Notes under the pieces: generated by a model
Told to the model about the DNA's origin: nothing
The model's database searches: none
What the model saw: the letters and a program-made list of their open reading frames with translations, nothing else
Position numbers and translations under genes: made by a program
In this document: positions 1-10,851 of the stretch, one piece after another
How positions within the stretch are numbered: position 1 is the first letter of the stretch
How the letters are laid out: each line of letters opens with the position of its first letter
Source of the DNA: Rugalucina vietnamica
Taxonomy: Eukaryota > Mollusca > Bivalvia > Lucinida > Lucinidae
Assembly: GCA_964017185.1 (NCBI GenBank)
Contig: OZ024876.1
Span: 33,953,278 to 34,017,277 of the forward strand
Reading direction: 5' to 3'
Length of the DNA: 64,000 nucleotides

Positions 1-475
1 AAGCACGCATCTTGACCCAGTTCCCTTGACATATATTTCATAGTCCATTGACTATGTTAATTTTTACGTCGAAGTTTGGTTGATAGCTGCGAGTGTGAAA
101 CCTTGCATAGTAATTGTCCTTGACATGCCCTTCAAGCACGCATTTGACCCGCTGACCTTGACCTATACTTTACGGTCCATTGACTTTGTTCATTTTTACG
201 TCGAAGTTTGGTTTTCTCTGCATCAGTGATAGCTGAGAGTGTGAAACCTTGCATAGTAATTGTCCTTGTCATGCCCTTCAAGCATGTACCTTGACCCGGT
301 GACCTTGACCTATATTTCATGGTCCATTGACTTTGTTAATTTTACGTCAAAGTTTGGATATCTCTGCACCTGTGATAGCTGCAAGTGTGAAACCTTGCAT
401 AGTAAAATGTCCTTGACATACACTTTCAGAACACACATTGACCTGGTGCCCTCGACCTACATTTTACGTTTTTAA
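1..475. repeat. Tandem repeat, unit about 131-148 bp
   Basis: Three to four imperfect direct copies begin near 1, 132, 280 and 427. Each contains CAAGCACGCA, TTGACC, 'GTCCATTGACT', 'TTTACGTCGAAGTTTGG' and 'GTGTGAAACCTTGCATAGTA'. The array continues past the left window edge. It lies in an intron of the voltage-sensor gene. Small ORFs across it follow the repeat period and are not genes. Confidence 0.85.
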
Positions 476-689
476 TTATTGAAAGCAGGTACGATATCGT
501 CCTCCGCGGCGTTCTTGTAAAGAATAAACTGGGGGTGCGTGTACTGGGGGTTACAGTATGCATTGGTTTGCTTCAAAACATAGATCCTGAGTACTCGGCT
601 GACGGTAAGTCATTCAGGTTAACGTCAGTCAGTGACGGTATACATTATGAAAACATGCCCATGCAATGAACAGAGATTTTCAGGTATGG

Positions 690-942
690 TCAGGTATGAA
701 AGCTTTGACCGCGCTCCACCTGCCGTGTAGCCAATTACATTCTATCCAAGCCACAATGGAATGAAATGAACCGACAGTATTGTGACGGTCGATTGTCAGG
801 TATGAATGCTTTGACCACGCAGCGTTTTATTTCTGTTCAGTCACATGAACCACGATGAAATGGGATTACGGTCAGATTCTTTGACATTCTAGTTTATATA
901 TGCGAAGCGTAGACCAAGCTTTTTGTTAAAGCTTATACTTGT
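690..942. repeat. Dispersed repeat, copy 1 (partner at 11396-11644)
   Basis: About 250 bp is almost identical, in the same orientation, to 11396-11644. Shared landmarks include 'GAAAGCTTTGACCGCGC', 'TGTGACGGTCGATTGTCAGG' and 'GCGAAGCGTAGACCAAGCTT'. No coding potential was seen. The remainder of 476-1166 is AT-rich intron; 1030-1066 holds one end of a fold-back MITE of the GTTGTTCAAAA type seen whole at 37015-37256 (here 'TTTTTGAACAACTGGCCCC'). Confidence 0.8.
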
Positions 943-1166
943 TTATTTATTTAGTTAATTTATTTTTATTTATTTTTTCAACACAAAATATCAGTGTGTT
1001 TGCTAGACATTGAGGGCTTATTACCACAATGTTAAGCTAACGAATTTTTGAACAACTGGCCCCAGTAAATCTATAAGAATAAATATGATAAGAATAAATA
1101 TAGAAGTTATGAGCATTTTAGAGTATCATAAGCCTATGCATATTTATCTTGTAATGATATTTTCAG

Positions 1167-1369
1167 TGCCTAACCAGAACAGCAGTTCAACCTTGTCTAG
1201 TGAGCAGGGAACCACAAAAGCACCACCCTCACAGAACACTACTTCTGATGGAATATTTGACCCCGGGGGAGAGAAGTGTGACCCGACCCCCATTGAGGAT
1301 GAGCTGGTGATTACCATTCAGGTGATGAGGTATACGACGATGGCCTTATCTGCAATATTTCTAGTAGAG
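1167..1369 (+). CDS. Exon: S1-S2 extracellular loop and most of S2
   Basis: Acceptor TTTCAG at 1161-1166; the first codon is completed by the upstream exon (phase 1). Donor GAG|GTAAGG at 1370, ending on a codon boundary. It encodes an N/S/T-rich loop with NSS and NTT sequons, a short acidic stretch (GGEKCDPTPIEDE) and the start of S2 ending FLVE, whose Glu matches the conserved S2 counter-charge of Hv1. The open frame continues beyond the donor only into intron sequence and a SINE. Confidence 0.85.
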
Positions 1370-4300
1370 GTAAGGTTTGATAAGCTCGATTTCTTAATTT
1401 TTTTTTTGGTTAGTTGGGGTTTAACGTTCCACCAACAGCTAAGGTCATATGGAGACGGGACCTTGGTTTATAGTCCCATCTGACGGACTGGAGAAGCCCG
1501 GGATCGAACCTGCGACCCCTGGTTTACAAGGCGAGTGACATAACCACTGCACCACGGAGGCTTCTTTGATTTTATTAGTAAAGGTATCGCATGAGTTACT
1601 TGAAACCAGAGGACCAATGGTCCTGATATCGCTCACCTGAGATTTTGTCTTTGATGAATGACCTTTGGCCATGTTGGCAAACGTAAAATGTAAACTTGAC
1701 CTCAAATACTCACATAATTATTAACACTATAAACTGTCTGTATCTACCAACTTTCAAATCTTTCTGGCAATATTTGACCTTTCTGTTTAAATTAACAGTT
1801 TAATAGGTCAAGGTCAACCTAAAGTCATGATTTACATAAACTATAAAGGGCCAGAGCCTCCAATGCTACATACCAAGTTTCATAGAAATCGGTCCACCGA
1901 TTCCAGAGAAGTTGATTTTTAAAGGATTTTACCACAAATATGGCCATCTTGGTCATGTGACCTGGACCATTTATACAAACTTTGGTTCCCCCTTCCTAAG
2001 GATTCCACATATAAAATTTGGCTTTGATTGGTGAAGTGGTTTCTGAGAAAATTAAGTTTTAAATTTAATATGTAAATGACCTTTGGCCAATGTCAAGAGA
2101 TGACCTTGACCTTGAATATTCATAGGACTTCATTAAGTCAATAAGTTGTGTGTATGTACCAACTTTTAGGTCACAGGCCACAAAACTTCCTGAAAACAAG
2201 TAGCCCATGGGCAACGATCGCTCACCTGAGAGTCATCAAGTGCAGTCACTGGACAAAGTGGTTTTTTTTTTTGAAGATCTGATAAAAATTGAAGACGCTT
2301 AACTGGCCACAACACTAAAAATTGATTTTTTAAACATTCAAGGGCAGCTAACTCCGCAGTCCAGGGTCGAATCTGGCTCAAACTCGAACTAATCCAAGAT
2401 GTTATGGTTATCCTTGTTACTTCCAAGAATGAAGAAGATCCGATCAAAACTGAAGGCGCTAGAGTGGCCACAATACAAAATATTGATTTTTCAAACGCTA
2501 AAGGGCAGCCAACTCCGCAGTCAAAGGTCGGATCTGGCCTAAATTCGAACTCATCCGAGATATTGTAGCTATCCTTGTTTCCTGCAAGAATGAAGACGAT
2601 CCACTGAAAAACAAAGATGCTAGAGTGGCCACAACACAAAATATTGATTTTTCAAACACTAAAGGGCAGATAACTCCGCAGTCAGAGGTCGGATCTGGTC
2701 GAAATTCAAACTCATCCGAGATATTGTAGTTATCCTTGTTACCTGCAAGAATGAAGAAGGTCTACTGAAAAACAACGATGCTAGAGTGGCCACAACACAA
2801 AATATTGATTTTTCAAACACTGAAGGGCAGATAACTCCGCAGTCAGAGGTCGGATCTGGTCGAAATTCGAACTCATCCGAGATGTTATGGATGTCCTTGT
2901 TACTTCCAAGAATAAAGAAGATCCGAATAAAAATGAAGGCACTAGAGTGGCCACAACACTAAATATAGATTTTTCACACAGTCAGGGGCAGATAACTCTG
3001 CAGTCAAGGGTCGGATCTGGCTGAAATTCGAACTCATCCGAGATGTTATGGCTATCCTTGTTACATTGAAGGCGCTAGAGTGGCCACAACACAAAATAAT
3101 GATTTTTCAAACACTCAAGGGCAGCTAACCACAATCAGAGGTCGGATCTAGCTGAAATTCGAACCCATCCGAGATATTATAGTTGTCCTTGTTACCTGCA
3201 AGAATGAAGAAGATCCACTGAAAAATAATGGCGCTACAGTGGCCCAGGCATTTTTTCCCATTATAAGTCTATGGGGATTTTTCCAGACGCTCAAGGGCAG
3301 CTAACTCCGCAATCTGAGGTCGAACCTAGCTGAAATTCGAACTCATCAGAGATGTTATGGTTGTTCTTGTTATTCCCAAGAATGAAGAAGATCCAATCAA
3401 AAATGAGGTTGCTAGAGTGGCCACAACATTTTCCCCATTCTAACTCAATGGGAGCTATCTGTTGCCATGGAAACCAGAGTTCTGATCCGACCTGGCCCAA
3501 AACCTAATGCAACCTTTCCCCCTCCTCAATGATGCTTCAGATAAAATTTGATTGCGATTGGCCTTGTTGTCTTAGAGATATTCAAGATTGAAAGTGTGAA
3601 TGCATGCACAGACGCATAAATTCACCCTTACGTTGCTATAGCAACCAAAATAATTACGCAATTATGACAAAAATTGCCAAAATTGTGGAGGACTAGTCAA
3701 CAAACATTTACGTAAAAACAAAACTCAAATATTTCAAGCGAAATGGCAGAAATTGCAATTTTCCGCTATTTGTCTTATAAGTCAATGGAAACTTTAAGTT
3801 GCCATAGCAACCAAAGTAGTGGGACAAGGACAATAAAAACACAAACTTTGTAGAGTCTAATAGTATAAGCATGTATGCAAAGTTTCAGCTTCATCCGCCT
3901 TACAGCTTCTGAGAAGTCAATTTTTGAATATTTTTTCGAAAATTTACCCTTTACGTTGCTATAGCAACCAAACGAATAAAGCGATTTTGACAAAAGTTGC
4001 CTAAAACGGGGAGGACTACTCAATAAACATTTATGTAAAAACAAAATTTCAATATCCTCAATGAAACGGCAGAAATTGCAAATTTCCACTTTTTGCCTTA
4101 TAAGTCAATGGAAACTTCAAGTTACCATGGCAACCAAAGTAGTTGGACAAAGACAATAAAAAACACAAACTTTGTACAGGCTAATGTCATAAGCATGTAT
4201 GCTAAATTTCAGCTTCATCCCCCATTCGGCTTCTGAAAAGAAGATTTTTGAATATTTTTTTTTTTCGAAAATTTACCCTTTATGTTGCTATAGCAACCAA

Positions 4301-6586
4301 ACGAATGAAGTGATTTTTACAAAAGTTGCCTTAAACGTGAAGGACTACTCAATAAACATTTATGTAAAAACAAAATTCAAATATCCCCAGCCTGACAACG
4401 GAAAATGCCAATTTCCACTTTTCTCCATACAAGTTCTTATCCGATCGAAATAAAAAACACAAATATTCGTTTCCCCCACCTGTAGATGCTATATGTGAAA
4501 TATGAAAAGATTCGGCCCAGCAGCTTCAGAGGAGAAGTCGTTTGAAAATGTTGACGACGACGGACGACGACGCACGGACGCTGGCTCGACTACCATACTA
4601 TAAGCTCACCTTGTGAGCCTACGGCTCAGGTGAGCTAAAAACTCAGTGTTTTCCATTTTTCCCCATTGAGAAGCCTATATGACCAATGTTGACCTTGCCA
4701 TGAAATAGGTCAAGGTCAATCCAAGGTCATGATTTATACAAACTATGATGGGCCAGAGTCCTCGATGCTAAATACCAAGTTTTATTGAAATCAGTCCAAC
4801 AGGTCCAGAGAAGAAGATTTTTAAAAGGTTTTTACCATATATGGGCATGGCAGCCATCTTGGTCATGTGACATAGACCATTTATACAAACTTTGACCCCG
4901 CTTCCTAAGAATACCACATATAAAATTTGACTTTGATTGGTGAAGTGGTTCCTGAAAAATTAAGTTTTAAATTTAATATGTAAATGACCTTTGGACAAGG
5001 TCAAGAGATGTCCTTGACCTTGAATACTCCTATGACTTCATTGAATCAATACGTTATATGTATCTAACAACTTTCAGGTCACAGGCCACAAAACTTCCTG
5101 AAAAAAAATCAAATGTTTTCACTTTTTTGCATTGAAAAGCCTATGTGACCAAAGGTGATCTTGTCGTAAAATAGGCCAAGGTCAACCCAAGGTCATGATT
5201 TATACAAACTATGATGGACCAGAGTCCCTGATGCTTCATACCAAGTTTCATTGAAATCGGCCCACCGGTTTCTGAGAAGAAGATTTTTTAAGGTTTTTAC
5301 CATATATGGGCATGGCGGCCATCTTGTTCATGTGACCATTTATACAAACTTTAGTTCCCCCTTCCTAAGGATGCTCCACATGAAGTTTGGCATTGATTGG
5401 ACCAGGGGTTTCAGAGGAGAAGATCTTTGAAAAGTGTGAACAGCAACGACAACGACGACGACGGGCGACGGAGTATGACCATCCTATAAGCTCACCTTAT
5501 GAGCCTTCGGCTCAGGTGAGCTAAAAAGCTGTCTGTTTTTAATCTCTTCAAACTTAATTGCCCCGTACAGTTTTAGATTCGCCCACGAATCTCAATTGAT
5601 GTAGGCTCTGAGCCATCGGATGGGTCTTTTTACTAAGTAACAGTGGCCGCAAAATATAAAAGGTGAAGAAAATGCTAGCTTCTGTTTACCCCGGCCGTGC
5701 ATATTTAGAATGGACATGCATGTGCCTGTTTGCACAGTCAAGCACGTTAGTGCACGTGTGTGTTACAGGCAATCGGCGAAATCAGCCGTTTCATGAAATG
5801 GCTAAAAGTTTCAGTAGCCGTTTCGTGAAATGACTTTTTCACTTAGTCGTTACATGAAACGGCTAAATATTTCTGCCTTTTCATACATGGCTGAAATCTC
5901 CATATCAGCGTTACACAAACGGACTGACAGAAAGTTATATTTTGACAAAAACGGATTTTTTTTTTTTCAAACTAAGCTCAAGCATGATCTGTGCAAGGAA
6001 TTCTTGATTCCGCACTGCTCAAATCAGACAGAATGCAATGTAGACTGATTTTCACAGAAAAAAAAACAACAGTTTTTAAGTCAAATTTCTGTAGAATTGT
6101 AGAAAGATCACATAATTTCAGGATTTCCATGGATATGATATGACATTTTAAAACTGTTTCAAGTTGTATTCAGAGACTCAAATCCGGAGTGTTTTACACT
6201 GTGCTATATGGAAAATTATACCCTGATGCTTATCAAGTTTTGGCTAGTATACAAAGCTTCTAATTACACATAAGATGGTGTTTTTACCTTATTTTGCATT
6301 CCTTTTCTTAATTTAGCTATTTTATGAAATGACTAGTCTAAGAGCAAAATTATCGTTCAGCAATTTAACGAAAAGCTGATTTTTAGCCGTTTCATTTTAC
6401 AGCTGAACGAACCAGTCATTTCACGAAACAGCTAAATATTTTAGCAATTTCATGAAACGGCTGATGTAACACACGTTGTAAGATACATGTCATGTAACAT
6501 TTTATTAACAATATTTCAGATGATTATAAAGATGGCTTACAACAGAAAAGATTTTCTCAAAGATCCTTGGCAGGTACATATTGTTT

Positions 6587-6623
<37 letters not shown>

Positions 6624-6827
6624 CTTACAACAGAAAAGACTTTCCCAAAGATCCTTGGCAGGTACATATTGTTTGATCTCTATCTCTCTCTCTCTCTCTC
6701 TCTGTCTCTGGCTTACAACAGAAAAGATTTTCTCAAAAATCCCTGACAGGAACATATTGTTTGTATAATACAGAATTACAATTTTGACATGCTACATTTA
6801 AAACATAACAAGAAAATTGTAAATAAA

Positions 6828-6884
<57 letters not shown>

Positions 6885-9800
6885 GCCACAGAAAATAGTT
6901 TGAAGCTTAAAATTTAAAAGGCATCATACTATGACGTCGCGCACGATATAGGGCAATTTCTTAAAAATGCCACCAGATGCGTTTCAAGTGATAATAAAAC
7001 AGCTAAGTTAGTGCAAAATACACAAATTATATATCAGCTTATAGGAAATTTTTCGGAGAATTCAAAAATGTTTGATTCATCTTTTTCTGTTTCAAATATG
7101 ATAACTTTTTTGGTTTAGAGTGTATGTTAACGGAAAACGTCATGAAAAGTGTATAATATTTTTCACAATGTTTGTGAAAACTTTATATCTTGGTGAATAT
7201 GCGAGGTATTAACAAAGACGATGATCAGCTGATCTGCGTCTTTGTTTTTGCATATGCAGATTGTTGGTTTTCTAGTGCGGTGGCTTCAGATTATCTGCAT
7301 TTGCGAAAATAAAGGCGCAGATCAGCTGTGCAGTAGCTGCACAGCTGATCAGCATCTTTGTTTTTGCTACTTGGACAGTACAATTCTTCGCCTACATTTA
7401 CTTAAATCCAAAATCTTAAGCATGTATCCTGCGGCTTCTGTGACTGTACAGGCCGATTTGTGTTGGACCGGGTCGTAACCCCCAAATTGTTGTTTTTCTG
7501 ATGCGTAATATCTCCAGGTGTTCGACCTGTTGGTTGTGGTAGTTAGCCTAGGGGTGGAGATTGCCTACTACATTGAGCACGACCCCCTCGTGTGCTACAG
7601 TCCTGTCACGGAGGTGGCCGGCTATATCATCTTATTTCGGTTCTGGAGGATACCTAGAGTTTGCAATAGTAAGTGCTATTTTAAGTTCCTCTCGCAACGA
7701 TTGCAGGAAAACAGGTTTGTTTGACCTGATGCATGCATTTTTTACGTTGGAATGACAGTTCATACATGATTGACTGCTAGCGTTAGTGCTCACGAAGATC
7801 CGCATAACAACAAATCGTTTCAGTGATTCATTTTTGTCCAAAGAAAGCTGAACGTTTTTCTTCAAGTCGGCTGGAGGCGTGATTTGTTTTTTCATTTTTT
7901 TACAAGTAAACGTGATCATACAATCCATGTACAGATGTAGCAAAAACAAACTTTCAGGCACTGATAAACTGCTTCGGATGTGATAAGTGCCTTTGGTTTC
8001 ACATGGACACAATATCTCTGACGCGGCTCACTCATTGAAGAAACTCAAGGCTCATTAGATATCTGGCAACTTCAAAGACTTCATAATAACATATTTTGCT
8101 TCCGGAAAAAATATCGGTGACCTGAAAGACCCTAGTGACAGAAAAAGTCTATAAGAGCGTATGTAAAACTGATATAAACTATGTTGGCTACGATTTATGA
8201 AAACGACATTCACAGTGCGTGTGCCAGAATATCAGTCGTTGGCTGGGTGGTTAATGTTTTCTGTTTGGGGTTTGTTTGCTTCTCTATTTGTAAGCTCACC
8301 TGAGCCGAAGACTCGAGTGAGCTTATAGTTAATAGGCATGATCCGGCGTGCGTCCGTCGCCCGTCGTCGTCCACAATGTCAAACATCTTCTTTGAAATCC
8401 CTTGGCCAATGAAAGTCAAATTTAATGTGGAGCCTCCTTGGGTAGTGGCATTGAAATTTTGTTCATGATATCTTGGTGACATGACCAATATGGCCGCCAG
8501 GCCCATATATGGTAAAAAAACCTTCAAAAATCTTCTTATCCAGAACCGGTTGACCGATTTCCACGAACCATGGTATGTAACATCGGGAACTCAAGCAAAT
8601 CATAGTTGGCTCAAATAATGACCCTAGGATGACCTTGGCCTATTCTATGGCAAGGCCAACATTGGTCGCCCATGCATTTGAATGGAGAAAATTGTCAAAA
8701 TGTCATTTGAAGGGAAACTTGAAGGAAATGGGCAAATGGACTGAAGATTTTATGATTCTGAAAAAATGTACCTCTTGGGATTGGTCTGCCTCCTCCCCAG
8801 GGCAATATAAATGGATATTACCATAATATTCCAAAGATCTTCTCTGAAACCGCTTTGCCAATCAAGGCCAAATTTTATTGGAAGCATCTGGCCGTTCGTC
8901 TCTCACTATCTCACTAAGGCCAAATAAAAAAATATCTGTGTTTAGGGTTTCAGTCTGAAAATTATATATATATATATATATATAATATGAGATTTAGGTA
9001 ATATACATCAAACAATCAAACCCTGTCGGTAGCACTGGATCCAATTTGGAAGCTAAAATGATATGCGGTAAGTATATATGGAGATTTTATCATCAACAGT
9101 GCAAAATCCTATTTGTGCCTGAGCGCGCTTTCGCCTTTCGGCTTCTTCAGAGGCTTACTAAATACTACATAATAAGAGTGTGATATCTACATCTGCCTGT
9201 CATAGGCAGTCCAAAACTAGGAGAAAAATGTAATCTAAAAATTCTACATACTACTCATAACATTGTAAAACCTTATATAACTACATAAGAAATAAACACA
9301 CCGCTACAAACTTGAAAAATGTAAATACAGCAAAATGGCTACGGAATTTTGAAAATGAAGAAATTTGGAAAATTAAATAGAAATTTAACAAAATTATGAT
9401 TTTTGTGGGCTAATACATCTTGGAGAGGTTGGAAACAGTGTTAGAACTGTCAATGTTGAAAATAAAAAGTACTAAATGGCGTAAAATCGTATAACTGAAA
9501 TTGAGAGAATTTCGTGACCGTTCACCTGTAGGATTATCGGAAATCTGAAGCGTCACCTGTAAGATCCGATAATCTTACAGGTGACGCTTCAGATTTCCGA
9601 TAATCCTACAGGTGAACGGTCACGAAATTCTCTCAATTTCAGTTATACGATTTTACGCCATTTAGTACTTTTTATTTTCAACATTGACAGTTCTAACACT
9701 GTTTCCAACCTCTCCAAGATGTATTAGCCCACAAAAATCATAATTTTGTTAAATTTCTATTTAATTTTCCAAATTTCTTCATTTTCAAAATTCCGTAGCC

Positions 9801-10055
9801 ATTTTGCTGTATTTACATTTTTCAAGTTTGTAGCGGTGTGTTTATTTCTTATGTAGTTATATAAGGTTTTACAATGTTATGAGTAGTATGTAGAATTTTT
9901 AGATTACATTTTTCTCCTAGTTTTGGACTGCCTATGACAGGCAGATGTAGATATCACACTCTTATTATGTAGTATTTAGTAAGCCTCTGAAGAAGCCGAA
10001 AGGCGAAAGCGCGCTCAGGCACAAATAGGATTTTGCACTGTTGATGATAAAATCT

Positions 10056-10134
<79 letters not shown>

Positions 10135-10812
10135 TTTATTTTTTATTTTTTTTTTTTTATCACCGACTAAGCATATAAAATAATAAACATGGGTATGTTA
10201 GGATAATCAGTTATCCTTAGTAGCAAAAGCCTCCAAGAAGCAGCTTAGTGCACATTTCTTTCACCAACTGCCGAAATGTATGCTCTTCTAAACCCATCAC
10301 TTCTTGAGGTGGAACTGACTCACGTTACCTAAAGTAACCTATCATCCAATGCAAAGAGCGGACAAATGATCCAGATTTATTGCTTAGCAGAGAGGAATTC
10401 CAAAAATGCACTGCATGTAAATAACTGAGATCATACTGCTCTAAGAAGTGCCAAGCAAAAGATTGGTTGGTTCAGTATGTTGGCTGTTCTATATGTCATG
10501 TTATAGGGGAAGGGCTGTAGCTAAGGTTGGTAGAACTTGTAGCCCGACCCCATTGTACTTATTATGTACAGAGACAATTAACTATGTTTAGTTTAGAAGA
10601 TTGGCCATCTCACAAACAGCTGTCAGATTGCTGCCTAATGTGGAAGTGTGCTTGTAGATAAAATTTTAGTTCACAGACTTTTATTCACCAGAATATTTGT
10701 TGTTTGACTTTTATTCACTGGAACAGTTATTTTATTCACAAGAATGTTTTAGACTTCACCAAGACAGTGACTAACTTTGCATAGTGATAAAAAAACAACA
10801 ACTAACTTTTAT

Positions 10813-10851
<39 letters not shown>

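Larger units (their letters stand above)
2197..4640 (+). mobile_element. Hairpin-ended element, inner nested copy (about 2.4 kb)
   Basis: Begins 'CAAGTAGCCCATGGGC' (small hairpin GCCCATGGGC) then 'AACGATCGCTCACCTGAG'. It ends with the large hairpin at 4602-4636 followed by AAAA. It sits inside the 1604-5522 copy, so flanking family sequence defines both boundaries: the host reads TTCCTGAAAA on the left and AAAACTCAG on the right. The interior consists of two tandem arrays (2320-3500 and 3630-4560). The DNA just before the right end is rich in GACGACG. Confidence 0.8.
1604..5522 (+). mobile_element. Hairpin-ended (HINE/pearl-like) element, outer copy interrupted by 2197-4636
   Basis: The left end is 'CCAGAGGACCAATGGTCC' (a GGACCAATGGTCC near-palindrome) followed by TATCGCTCACCTGAG. 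The right end at 5488-5522 is a hairpin: GCTCACC/GGTGAGC with an inner stem GAGCC/GGCTC and loop TTC, then CTAAAA. The body has the family's 'GCCATCTTGGTCATGTGACC' block and AAGGTCAAGG motifs. The phrase TCACAGGCCACAAAACTTCC occurs just before the inner insertion (2171) and again at 5080, so the body is itself partly tandem. No coding capacity; non-autonomous. Confidence 0.75.

Noticed and set aside
1490-1566. Possible tRNA-Thr gene on the minus strand
   Set aside because: Boxes A and B are present, but it lacks a good acceptor stem and is fused to a SINE tail shared with other copies.
2166-2639. 157-codon minus-strand open frame
   Set aside because: Crosses the boundary and tandem core of a repeat element; its sequence repeats internally with the 161-bp unit and shows no known domain.
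5830-6048. Short open frame starting MTFSLSRYMKRL
   Set aside because: Lies inside a fold-back MITE made of repeated GTTTCATGAAACGG words.
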